In this document: piece by piece, positions 24,347-34,486 of the stretch
How positions within the stretch are numbered: position 1 is the first letter of the stretch
Layout of the letters: the number at the start of each line of letters is the position of its first letter
From: Hydractinia symbiolongicarpus
Lineage: Eukaryota > Cnidaria > Hydrozoa > Anthoathecata > Hydractiniidae
NCBI RefSeq assembly: GCF_029227915.1
Contig: NC_079879.1
Span: 7,070,001-7,134,000 of the forward strand
Length of the DNA: 64,000 bases
Reading direction: 5' to 3'
The notes under the pieces: generated by a model
The model's input: the letters and a program-made list of their open reading frames with translations, nothing else
What the model was told of the DNA's origin: nothing
Database searches by the model: none
Made by a program: the position numbers and the translations under genes

Positions 24347-25101
24347 TCTATATAATAATACGCCAGTTCCGTGTGTCTGTAACAGGCAAAGTGGATATGT
24401 TCATTTTCCTTTAATTTTACTGAAATTTTCTTTGAAGTAACTAAAAAATGCATGTCTAATATGTTAAATTTTCTGACGTTACGGTGCGACGTCAATAGCA
24501 CTACTTTAACGTCAATATCCTATATTAAATTAATTAAGCTGTTATAGTGCACTTAAGACTTTGAGGCCAAATAACTTGGAAACGAGGTGGTGACGTCAAT
24601 GATTTTTCACCGCGTAGGTAACTAGGGACCACCTGGGACCAATTTGGGTAAGTTTCCCAAACCTGGGTCCCCGAATCTGTTTCGGAATGGATGGGTTGAT
24701 GACGTCATCACAAAACCTACAAACCCCAATATCTCTGCAACCGTTTGTAAAAAGTTCATGTTCCTATACATTTTCTTGATCAGCATTTCAAGATCTATAC
24801 GACTAATGCAACGGGTGTACGAATTTGTAAAAAAAATTTTTGAACTTTTGGTACGGACTTTGCTGACGTCAGCAAAATTTTTAAACCCTTATATCTCCTT
24901 AGGCGTTTGTCAAAAACACACAATACTATACATTATTTTGATCAGCGCTTCAACCTCTACACATTACAGACAACAAATGACTAAATTTCACCAATTTTCT
25001 TTTTGTATATGCACTGCTGACGTCAACAAAAAATCTAAAGCAACCTATTTTTCCATTGTTCTTCTGCCTTAGTGGATTTTTCCACAGGCTTTATCGACTA
25101 C
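24347..25101 (+). mobile_element. Non-autonomous Helitron-like element, copy 1
   Basis: Begins TCTATATAATAATACGCCAG followed by TTCCGTGTGTCTGT after an A. Ends with a GTGGA-TTTT-TCCAC hairpin and TTATCGACTAC before T. A 5' TC, a subterminal hairpin and a CTRR-like end without inverted repeats are Helitron hallmarks; here the last base is C, so the end is imperfect, while copy 2 ends in CTAG. The interior has near-repeating ~130-bp modules, each with a TGACGTCA-type word followed by AT-rich text ending in CATTTTCTTGATCAGC-like sequence. An open frame at 24644-25072 is probably accidental. Confidence 0.65.
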
Positions 25102-26435
25102 TATTGTAATAATTACTTATAGATAAAATGTGATTATATCTAACAATAAAGGTCCCAGCATGCCTATGTCAGCAGTTTTATTGAGAAATGGGGATTTCTC
25201 ACTAAAACAATGGACATAGTCACATAATTTGAGGCAAGTGGTAGAAGTTACAAATTGGCAGTATCTTCCAAACAATCACAAGACAAAACAGGGAGAGTAA
25301 AACTAATTATAGAGCTTTATTTTAATAGCAATTACTTGGAAAACAGGGATTATCAATGTAATACAACTTTGTATGTGTAATATATACGCAAAGTTTAAGA
25401 AATAAAATTCCTGTTTTAAATATTACAAATATTTTCTTAGGTAGCTAACCGGCTATTTACACACTTTTAGCATTATTTAGGTCACTGCAGAAATTAACCT
25501 GATGATACAGACGGTTATGTTGAACATAAATATATTTTTTTATTATGAGGGATATATAGGTTACAGTGTTTTCATTTTCCTTCAAATTAAAAGATAAATT
25601 ATTGTTAAACAAAATTCTTCTGGCATTGGAGGTAATGCATGAACATTAAAGAAATTTTAAAAAGCTATGCGTAGTCACACAAAGTTTTACAAAAAATGAA
25701 TGTAAAAAACTAAATTATAAGTAGTTTTGTAAGGTTCTGATAAAGTATTGGATCTATTATCTTCAGGGTGTCCAGTCTGTCAGGAATATCAGAAATTGCC
25801 AAGAGTTTGTGAAAATGTTTCCAAAATATTGTCAAGAATTAAAATAGAATTAGCATTAATTTAACCCCATTTGTTCTATCAGTAATGCCTGAAAAAAATA
25901 GCTCAGAAGATAAAGATTTACTGACTAAGAGGTTCGTTTTCTGCTCTATTTTTTTACTAAATTATTGATAAAATACTGGTGACAACACCGCTCCTGCGTC
26001 CATAATCTATAACAAATAAGACATTAGTTCCTAGGGTGTGGGTCTTGTTTTTTGTATTTATCAAGTGAAAAATATGGAAATAGAAAAATAGCAGACCTTT
26101 GGCAAGCATGAAAAAGAACATTTTGACAGCCACATAGTACTTAGTGACCTTGAATTACACAACTTTTAACTTGTGCCACAACAGACATTATGTGAGCGGT
26201 TTTTAAATTAACGTCCAAACGATGGTATGCATGACAAAACATGTAAGAAAGCACCCCTAAGAGCTGGCTTTACTCCCATTGAAATAGGCAAGAAAAAAAC
26301 CGTATGGTACATACACTGTAAAAAATGCAAGCGTTTTCGTGCAACTGCTGCGGAAAAAGTCCACATCCATTCTAAAAATAAGCAGTTTGAAAGAGTAAGT
26401 CCTAAACCCGTAAAAATACCATCTTTGGCTCACAG
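25102..26435. other. Intergenic, nothing recognised
   Basis: AT-rich sequence with no supportable exon. The frame at 26227-26454 has two CxxC pairs but also many Lys and no known domain, and runs into the tRNA-like SINE head, so it is not annotated as a gene. Confidence 0.35.
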
Positions 26436-26720
26436 CTGTGGACCCATGGCTTAGAGGTTATAACTCTTGCACTTTGTCCTGAAGACCGGAGTTCGATTCC
26501 TCTTAGCAGTGATTCAATATGTGCAAGTGAATGTTACCATTGCCCAGGTTAACCTAAGCCATGTGAAGAAAATTGGGAAGATGGCACACTGTGTGGGCCG
26601 TTGGATGTTGCACGAAGTTATCCCCATCTAAGCCATGGCTCCTCCTGGAAATAATAGACAGGGTATATCCCTCAATATTTGTGAGGGTAGCCATTAAAAA
26701 TATGGTGGTCACAGCCTGGA
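26436..26720 (+). mobile_element. tRNA-derived SINE-like element
   Basis: ATGGCTTAGAGGTTA (about 26445-26459) fits a pol III A box. GGAGTTCGATTCCTC (about 26488-26502) fits a B box about 40 nt on, the normal tRNA spacing. The sequence does not fold into a full tRNA (no matching acceptor arm) and continues into about 200 bp of unrelated body, as in tRNA-derived SINEs. The 3' limit is a guess. Confidence 0.5.
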
Positions 26721-27144
26721 AAGTGGGTATTATAATAGTAGATAAAAACACAAAAAAGTTTCCTCTCTATAGGCCGCTTTGAATAGGTGTCACAGGTGCT
26801 TAATCCAGCATTTACAGTAATAGTAAAATTAACTAACACAACACTTATGTCAATTTTTACAATAATGCAGTTCTCACAGTTACGAAATGTGCAAAACTCC
26901 TGTGGTCTAAAGGTAAGATTCTTAACAATAACCTCATCAAAACTACGTTTACAGTGTTGCACAGTTTCACATTACGGTAACATTCTTGTATATTCAATTG
27001 AAAGATGGAACGATCAAAGGAAAGATCAAACCGTTTATAAATGATGTAAATTTCACAATCAAACAAACTTTATATCTTCTTAGGTATATGGGAAATCCAT
27101 TTCCAGCACTACAGATAAAAATTTTTAAACTGTCAGACATATAA
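26721..27144. other. Intergenic, nothing recognised
   Basis: Several overlapping open frames occur on both strands (26554-27066) with no domain and no codon-like bias. No feature supported. Confidence 0.3.
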
Positions 27145-27146
27145 TA

Positions 27147-28103
27147 CAGTATTCTCTCCATGTCCATGCACCGGCTGTTTTCTGGTCAAAGTCTCATAAA
27201 AAATTTCCAATTAGTGGACACTCAATTAGCGGACACTCAATTAGCGGACACTCCGATTAGCAGATAAATTTTTTTGCACGAAATGGCAACGACAGGCTTT
27301 TTTTTCTCTCCAATTAGCGGACAGTTCAAGAAATTAGGGAACAGCATACAAAAATAATGAAAAATTGAATCATTTTAAAATATTTATTTTAAACACTTCG
27401 AAACTTTTACATGAAATGTCGGCTTTTACAGCTTCAATTTTTTTCGCAAACCAGTCAATCAACTTTTGTTGTCATAAAACTTATATAAAACTGGTATTTT
27501 CAGACGATATCCACCCTCTTTCCACAAACCTCAGCCGTATTGAAGTGTTCGGGACTCTCGAAACATATTCCGAATATGAAGAGTATATTGATTTTGATGT
27601 TGAAACGTGTAGTTTACTCTCTGCAATCAACAATGATGAAGTAGATTGGAGAGTGAGTTCAGTAGAAAACGGTTTTGAAAATGATGACGTTAAAGAGAAG
27701 ATCACCACGCATGAAGCGCTGACCATGATTGATAGATTTATAAACTTGAAAGATTTCAATATAAAAGAAAGAACTTCTTTATGCTCACTTAAAGACAGAC
27801 TTGATATTACTCAAGTTTCTTTTAAAAATATTTTCGTTAATTTAGTTGATATTATGATGTTGATTTTTTTGTTATTTTTTAAAAAAGTTATATTACGTTC
27901 AATTTAGTTGTTTTCTTCCTTTTTTGTGCCTATAAGTCCAGCGTGGTACCCACTAATTTTTTAAGTTACACATTTCGTATACAAAATCGTATTTTCCTTG
28001 AATTTCGAGCTTACATTGCAAAACTTTACAAAAAGTGGACACCTCTAATTAGCGGACACTTTGTTCAAGCACCAACGGTGTCCGTTAATTAGAGAGAATA
28101 ATG
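27147..28103 (+). mobile_element. pogo/Tigger-like DNA transposon remnant
   Basis: Starts CAGTATTCTCTC (27147) and ends GAGAGAATAATG (28103) with TA on each side, the TIR/TSD pattern of pogo-type Tc1/mariner elements. Inside each end lie repeated ATTAGCGGACA words (27220-27320; 28048-28060 with GTCCGTTAATTAG). An open frame at 27365-27907 encodes an acidic stretch (SLLSAINNDEVDW, ENDDVKEKITTHEALTMID) that resembles the acidic C-terminal tail of Tigger transposases. The DNA-binding and DDE parts are absent, so the copy is internally deleted and non-autonomous. Confidence 0.65.
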
Positions 28104-28242
28104 TATATGGAATATCAGTCACCGGCATGAGAGATACGGAAATTATAACTGCCGAAAATTATGACCTAGTATTTGATGTCACATGCTAAAGGAATTTACT
28201 TACAATCTGGACACAAGATGGTACGAAGCTTCTTCTGGGGCT

Positions 28243-28613
28243 AATATTTTGCAAATTTAGGCGCCTTCGAAAATTCTTTTTGGGCCCCGTTAGCGGGATA
28301 TCGCAGCTAAGATTCGGCCTCCTCCTCCTCTCTTTTAGCGGATTTCCGTCTGTGAAATACACACATTCGGATAAATCTTGGAAGGCTCAGGGGCGTGTTT
28401 CGTAGATAAAAGTTATCGGAATTGTTGACAAGAGGAATTATGCTCACTAACGACGAAGAATTTTCAGGCCACGAACAAATTTTTGAAATTTCTCAATCCT
28501 TAGCGGATTTTTTTCCCAAACTTTAGACCCTCTCCCCCCCTTAACAGCGATATCCCGCTAATGGAGCCAAAAATTTTTTTCGAAGGTCCCTTAACGATGA
28601 ATATCTTGCAAAC
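28243..28613. mobile_element. Foldback/MITE with ~65-bp inverted arms
   Basis: The left arm (about 28243-28313) reads ATTTTGCAAATTTAGG, CCTTCGAAAATTC, TTAGCGGGATATCGC. The right arm (about 28541-28613) is its imperfect reverse complement (GCGATATCCCGCTAA, TTTCGAAGG, ATATCTTGCAAA). No coding capacity. Target duplication not clear. Confidence 0.65.
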
Positions 28614-29660
28614 AAATCGAAACAAGTATAAAATAATATTATACTTGTAATAAGTACAACACTCTGAGTTGGATTAACAACCTACTGGCTAAGAAACTTA
28701 AAGGGCCCATTTTTTCTAACATGAGTAAAGTGGGCACTAAAGGTAACCAAACATTCTTCTGTTTATTTCATAATCATCAGCATCATCAGGTTTTTCAAAA
28801 TAAACAAAAGTGAATATAATATATAATATATAAATCCTTACACAATAAGTATTACCGTTGAGTAGACATTCGAGCTAAAATTTTACAATAAACACAAAAA
28901 ACGAGTAAACCTTGCCTTCCCAACCATCTCAGGTGCCAGCCACACACATTGTTTGTACTCAACAACCAGAGTTTTGCTTTATTATGGGGAGCATTTTATT
29001 ATTATGCCAAGTAATGCGCGCACGAAATATATGTGAAAACAAACGGGGTGCGGTTATCACCATTATCCAGCTTAACAACCAAAATTCTTTCATTGTTTCT
29101 TGTAAATACATGTTTTTTAAAAAAAAACACCTTTAAAAAAGGTAGGGTATCCAAAAGGTATCCAAAATTTATTGTTATTTAAAGATATGAAATCAAATGC
29201 GTCTTGTACTAAAAATAGCAAAAAAATATAAAACAACAATATTTGACGGATATACATTTGTACTGTATTGGCACCTTAAGTCTTACGGGGCCACCCAGGG
29301 ATTAAGACAATTTTCACAACATATCCAGCGCTCAGACATTGTTTACCTTCACGCTTGTTGGTTGGTTACGAGTGAAAATAACTATTTCTGAGTATTTTAA
29401 ATTGGTGTCTTGCATGTATCAAACCATTAAATAAACCTTGAAGTATTTATCAATATTCTTAATCATGGTATGTGTTGCTATATTTTTGTATTCTGTTCCT
29501 GTTCTTTTCGTAAACAAAAGGGAATTACTAGCTAGCTAGCTAGGCTTCTTATTTTTTCACATATGATGTTAGGGTTAGTACTGAACTATCTAGCTATGGT
29601 TAATACTCTTTTTTTTTAAATGAGGAAAGGCACAGTTGTTTTGTACCGCTGATTGCCTAG
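28614..29660. other. Intergenic, nothing firm
   Basis: AT-rich. At 29464-29475 the word ATG/GTATGT could be an isolated start-codon exon with donor (see findings on ARL3), but this is unproven. AGCTAGCTAGCTAG microsatellite at about 29530. Confidence 0.3.
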
Positions 29661-29667
29661 TAATACC

Positions 29668-29746
29668 TATGTGAAATTATAAACTTCTACAGTCCAGTCC
29701 AGATAACTGGACTGTTACCATAGAAGTTTATGATTTCACATAGATG
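29668..29746. repeat. ~78-bp imperfect palindrome
   Basis: CTATGTGAAATTATAAACTT at the left is matched by AAGTTTATGATTTCACATAG at the right, with CAGTCCAG/CTGGACTG inner pairs. Just outside, CTCAAGTTT-type sequence at 29760-29775 is inverted relative to 32090-32120, hinting at one larger dispersed family. Confidence 0.65.
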
Positions 29747-30134
29747 TAAACGCATGTGTACGCTCAAGTTTCACACCATTTTCTCTGAGGCGGTAGTTGT
29801 TTGTCTTTGTTTTTATTAAACATCTTGCGAGTCTTGTAAGTCATTAACCTGCACGTAAAAAACAAAAGATTCTTGAAGAAAAAATACCTTATTAACTGTG
29901 TTTAACTATTGTTAGACAGTGTGAACACATAACCAGTCCCGTTAGCATAATTGCAAATGTTATCAACTCTATCAATGTGACACGAAGAGCCATTGCTAAT
30001 AGTTTTATTAAATAAAAGTTTTGCATGGAAACTAAATAAACAGCGAGAAGGCATTGTTGGCTGTGCGGGTAAAATAAAGCTTTTAAGCGATAGAAATAAT
30101 TATATTTTAACAAAGATTGAAACTTTAATTAAAG

Positions 30135-30437
30135 AAAGGCTTTTTTAGTTTGCGTTTTAAAAGTTTAAGAACGAAAAGCTGCAATATAATTGTTTTTTAG
30201 ATCGCGTTTTAGAAGTTTAAGAATAAAAAACAGCGATAAAATGTTTTTTTAGATCGCATTTTAAAAGTTTAAAAACGAAAAACCGCTATAGAAAAGCTTT
30301 TTTCAATCGTGTTTTAAGATTTTAAAAACAAAAAAGGGTGATATAAACGTTTTTTTAGATCTCATTTTAAAAATTTAAAAAAGAAAAGTGGCGATAGAAA
30401 AGCTTTTTTCAAATGTATTTTAAAAATTTAAGAACAA
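30135..30437 (+). repeat. Tandem array, six units of ~52-54 bp
   Basis: Each unit has TTTTTTAGATCGC, then TTTTAAAAGTTTAA, then GAACGAAAA and GCGATA. AG landmarks fall at about 30148, 30200, 30252, 30304, 30358 and 30410. The same unit in opposite orientation forms the array at 32800-32995. Confidence 0.8.
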
Positions 30438-30690
30438 GTGTTTCCATCTTTTATTTGCGTCAAAATTTTTTTTTGTTCAGACACTTTCTTTTGTATTAAA
30501 TTTAAAAACACAAATTTTTCTTACAATTTTGTTCTCTCAACAACGTCAAAAGTTATATTTTTAGATTTATTTTTTCTATACTGAAATTTATTTGTTTTCG
30601 AATTCTTATCGTGAAGGGAAGAGTCCCGAACGTAGGGTTTTTCCGTTTACGTTGTTAAGCGTTGCTTTTTATAAGGAGAACTTTTAAAAG

Positions 30691-31742
30691 TTTTTTTTTT
30701 TCTCGGCTTAACGTCCGTTTTTCATGCTAGCATGGGTTGGACGGGGTATATTAATGACCCTCTTCCAATCTGATCTAGACTGTGTTAGATCTAAACTCAA
30801 CTTCCTCTGTATCAAGTCTGTCCTTATAACCTCCTGCCAAGTCTTTCTCGGTCTGCCTCTGGGCTTTGCCCCAGGAACTATCAAGTCTCTACACTTTCTT
30901 ACCTAATTATCCTCCTCCATTTTTTCCAAGTGCCCCAGCCAATTCAATCTTCTTATCTGGATAACATCTTTAATTCTACGGAGACTTAGCCTGCTTCTTA
31001 GCTCATCTGAACTCTTTCTGTCTCTCAGACTGGCATTACACATCCACCTAACCATTCTCATATCATTTCTTTCTAAACGGTCAAGATCTTCCTGCTTCAC
31101 TGCCCATGTCTCACTACCGTACAACATAACACTTCTTATACAGGCCTCATACAACCTACCTTTTACCTCAATTGATAGGACTCTGCTAGTCAACAAAGGA
31201 AGTAACTCTCTGAACTTTTTCCAAGCAGAACCTATCCTGCAAGTAACACTTCTTCCAACACCCCCTTCACTGCCCAACATATCAACTAAGTAACAGAAGT
31301 TCTCAACTATCTCTAAGGAGCCACTGTTGTACATCATTGAAGCTGGAAATACTTCATTCTCAATAATCTCACCTTTGCAACGCTTGCATACAAACTGAAT
31401 GTCAGCTCTTAACCTTCCACCAATACTACTGCATTCCCAATGCTTTAAAGTCTGACAAAAAATTGAGTTACTACCAACCCCTTTCCTGCAAACTCCACAA
31501 GGCCACTTTCCAACTAAAAGGTCACACTTGGCTGCAATGCTACTAATCATGACTTTAGACTTTGCTGTGTTTACCTGTAGCCCTTTCTCTTCTAGTCCTT
31601 TCTTCCACTTCTCAAACTTTTCAACTAATTCTTCCATCGACTCTGCTATAAGAACCAAATCATTTGCATACAATATCTCACATGGACAACCTGTTCTGAA
31701 CTCCATCGACAGCGCTTCTAAGACTAGAACAAAGAACAAAGC
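30691..31742 (-). mobile_element. 5'-truncated LINE copy B (RT C-terminal half)
   Basis: Same family as copy A. The frame 31739-30903 has LVLEALSMEF, ILYANDLVLIAES (motif C reads YAND instead of YADD), the PHD-like finger (CGVCRKG, FCQTLKHWEC; the His-containing loop HWVHKKC is shortened, so the finger is damaged), VENFCYLVDMLG and RLNWLGHLEK. A Trp codon is replaced by a stop at 30903-30905. The rest of the 3' end continues in frame to CTCGGCTTAACGTCC (plus) next to an 11-bp T run (30691-30701), i.e. a poly(A) tail, unlike the ATG-type tails of copies A and C. Inactive. Confidence 0.9.
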
Positions 31743-32116
31743 ATGTTGAATGCATGTTGAAAATTATGTTTCGATGATAAAGAAATATTAGTGTAAGTTT
31801 TAAAAAGTAGCAGAATTAGTTTTTTGTTAAATATTTAGACCATTAGATTTGTTGTTTTTTAAAAGAGCTTGTGTTTTTAAAATATATTTAAAATCACGTT
31901 ACTTTAATTAGTTTCATTGTTAAAAAAAAAAAAGTCAATGGTCTTCATGTTTAATTTTTTCTCACGCAGAGTATTGTTTATAAACCATGTTTCTTGCTAT
32001 GCTTTTGTTTTTAACACAAAGCAATTATTTTGCGTGATTTAAAAGGAACTTGCTATCCTATTGTATTTTTGAATGAAAGCAATTATTTTTGCAAGTTGAG
32101 CGTACGCGTATGCTTA
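31743..32116. other. AT-rich spacer after LINE copy B
   Basis: No gene. 32090-32120 (GAGCGTACGCGTATGC and flanks) is inverted relative to 29746-29775. Confidence 0.35.
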
Positions 32117-32272
32117 CATCTGGACTGTACTGTAATCCATTTTGAGGCGATAGCAACACCAATACACGTCCAATTAGTAACATCTACGTTTAATCATCTG
32201 GACTGTACTGTAATCCATTTTGAGGCGATAGCAACACCAATAAACGTCCAATTAGTAACATCTACGTTTAAT
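32117..32272 (+). repeat. Two 78-bp tandem copies
   Basis: CATCTGGACTGTACTGTAAT begins each unit at 32117 and 32195; the units differ at about one base. Because 78 is a multiple of three, the spurious open frame here (32030-32329) shows a repeated peptide, but there is no other sign of coding. Confidence 0.85.
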
Positions 32273-32799
32273 TACGGACACAACGTTTTTGTGCACCAGC
32301 TATATTCTATTTATAAGCAATATTTTTAACTCACAACAAGTTTTTGTTTCATTTATGTGTCCGTTATAAGTAAAGATTTACCCAACGGAATATTTTTTTT
32401 TTAATACAAATCATTTGCGTTAATCTTTTTTATTCAACCTACAAGTGTAACATAAGTGTCACTTAAAGGGATCTGAAGGTATTTCTACAAGTTAAACTTA
32501 CCTGAAAGATTTTCATAAGAAATTCCCAAAAGACATACAGTACCCCTTGAATGTTACTTTACATATACGCGAGTTTTACGACCTCCTGTAACAATCTTAT
32601 GTCTACATAAAGAACCTTCACATATCTTTTGTTTACACACAAACTTAATTGCTTTCTATTGTTATCGTCGTCCGCGAGTCAGAACAATAAGATTTGTTGA
32701 ATCCTTTTGTTGTCACATATATGCATGTTATTGTTTAAAAGTGTTAAAGATCACAAAGGCTATTGAAATATATTATGTTAGAAAAATGATCGAACATAA

Positions 32800-32995
32800 C
32801 ACGTTAAAAGCATTTCTATCACCATTTTTCGTTCTTAAACTTCGATCTAAAAAAGCATTTCTATCAAAGCTCTTCGTTCTTAAACTTTTAAAACTCGATC
32901 TAAGGAAGCATATCTATCGCCGCTTTTCATTCCTAAACATTCAAAATGAGATCTAAAAAAGCATTTCTATCACCGTTTTTCATTCTTAAACCTTT
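32800..32995 (-). repeat. Tandem array of ~53-bp units, inverted relative to 30135-30437
   Basis: About four units of TTCTTAAACTTTTAAAA, CGATCTAAAAAAGC, ATTTCTATC, which is the reverse complement of the unit at 30135-30437. Landmark CT pairs at about 32847, 32901 and 32954 give a ~53-bp period. Confidence 0.75.
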
Positions 32996-33486
32996 TTAAG
33001 TAAAGTGAGTAAAAACAATAGATACTTGAATCTTTGTTAAATTTTATTTTCTTTCGTTGGTCTTTTGACGACTATAGCAATTAAATACAACAATGGGACA
33101 CACGCAGTTTACACGAGCTAATTAAATTTCGCGAACAAGACATGAAAAAAAATTCAACATATTTTTCAAATCGATCCCAATAAAAATTTTTTAATTTTTG
33201 TATAAAATATTTTATAGGGATAGCCGTCTAAGCAATAAAACAAAAAAATAATATATTAGCATCAGGTTTGTGCATGATTTCTTTTATTTCAAATTAAAAG
33301 GATTTATTAGCTAGTATAAAAATTTTAATGAAGATTGCCAAGATACTGGTTGAGTGAAAAGACAATAAGTATTTAAAAACTTAAAAAGCTAAAGCTAAAG
33401 TTTTTAAAAAAGTAAATATATCATTGGGAATTTCTCATGCAAATCTTTTAGGTGAGCCCAACTTGTGAAAGTACCTCAGGATCCCT

Positions 33487-33672
33487 TTAACAATTCCACG
33501 TCGCTTGTACACAAATGCCATGGAACCATAATAAGCATTTATCACAGCCAATCCAAATTATTCCGTTGCAAGCAACTGGTGGGTTTGGCCTTTTACATAT
33601 AGCACAATAAGACCCATGCTCAAATTCTACTTCGCTGCTGCTCTCAGCCCTTAAAAATTGACATTGTAAAAA
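33487..33672 (-). pseudogene. Orphan PHD-finger exon or fragment
   Basis: Minus-strand frame after a possible acceptor TTTTTAAG reads acidic residues (SSSEVEFEHGS). It then gives CAICKRPNPPVACNG, IIWIGCDKCLLWFHGICV and WNC followed by TAA. Spacing fits a PHD finger (CxxC, CxxC, HxxC, WxC) except that the last zinc-binding Cys is missing because of the stop, so either the frame continues by splicing or it is a truncated copy. No neighbouring exon was found on this strand. It could derive from a transposon-linked PHD protein. Function not assigned. Confidence 0.45.
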
Positions 33673-34486
33673 TACAAAATGTGGCAGTTGCATTTGTAAA
33701 AAAAACTTACAATTTGTTTCTATTTTTATTATTTACACAACCCACAATTTAAAATTCCTATTGTTGGTTTCACAAATTTCAAAACTCCTTTTTAAAACCC
33801 TAAATGCTTTATTCTACATCTTCAATCACATCTTAATGTGAGCATAAGAAGCAAATATCATCTTCTTTAATAAAAAGGGATCATTTTCAATAATGATTCA
33901 ACATTTTAAAACCATCATAATGAGATCATAAAAGCAATAGCATTGCTGTAGATCATTTTAAACCATCAAGTTAAAATCGTAGAAAGTGAAGACATTGCTG
34001 AAACATCCTGGGCCGATACGAGATGAAAATAAAGATTTTTGTTTGAAGAAAGGTTTAAAACTTTTGTCAAAATATTTTTGGATTGCAAGGAAAATATGAT
34101 GAACTGAGGGATTTGCTTATTAATAAAAAATTTGGTATCTTTTACAAGCTTACTACCTTTAGGGTATATTTCTGTAAACAAAAACAAAAAAGTTTATAAA
34201 TTTAGCAAATAATATTTTTTGATCGCTTAAAGTGTAGGTGGTTGGATCCCTTATTTCAGTGTGGAGGGTTTCATCAGAGGTCTGACTAGATAAAAAGGTA
34301 ATGAAAACCATCCATTTATCTGCATAGCATCAAGCTTTCTGGTAAAGCCAAGTTTTTTCCAAGATATGAATTTGTCAAATATACAATGGAATCTGTAAGG
34401 GTGTACAAAGTTTAGTTTTTTATTAACGAAAAAACAAGTAAAACAAATGCCAGATGAATGATCACATCCATGCTTTTATGTTTCAG

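Noticed and set aside
24644-25072. 142-codon frame in the Helitron-like element
   Set aside because: Repetitive because of the ~130-bp modules; copy 2 does not keep the frame open.
26227-26454. Lys-rich frame with two CxxC-like pairs
   Set aside because: No known zinc-finger spacing and it runs into the tRNA-like SINE head.
26440-26515. Genuine tRNA gene
   Set aside because: A and B boxes fit but no acceptor stem closes, and the sequence continues as a SINE body.
30135-30437. CRISPR-like array
   Set aside because: Units are contiguous ~53-bp tandem repeats without unique spacers, in a eukaryotic genome.
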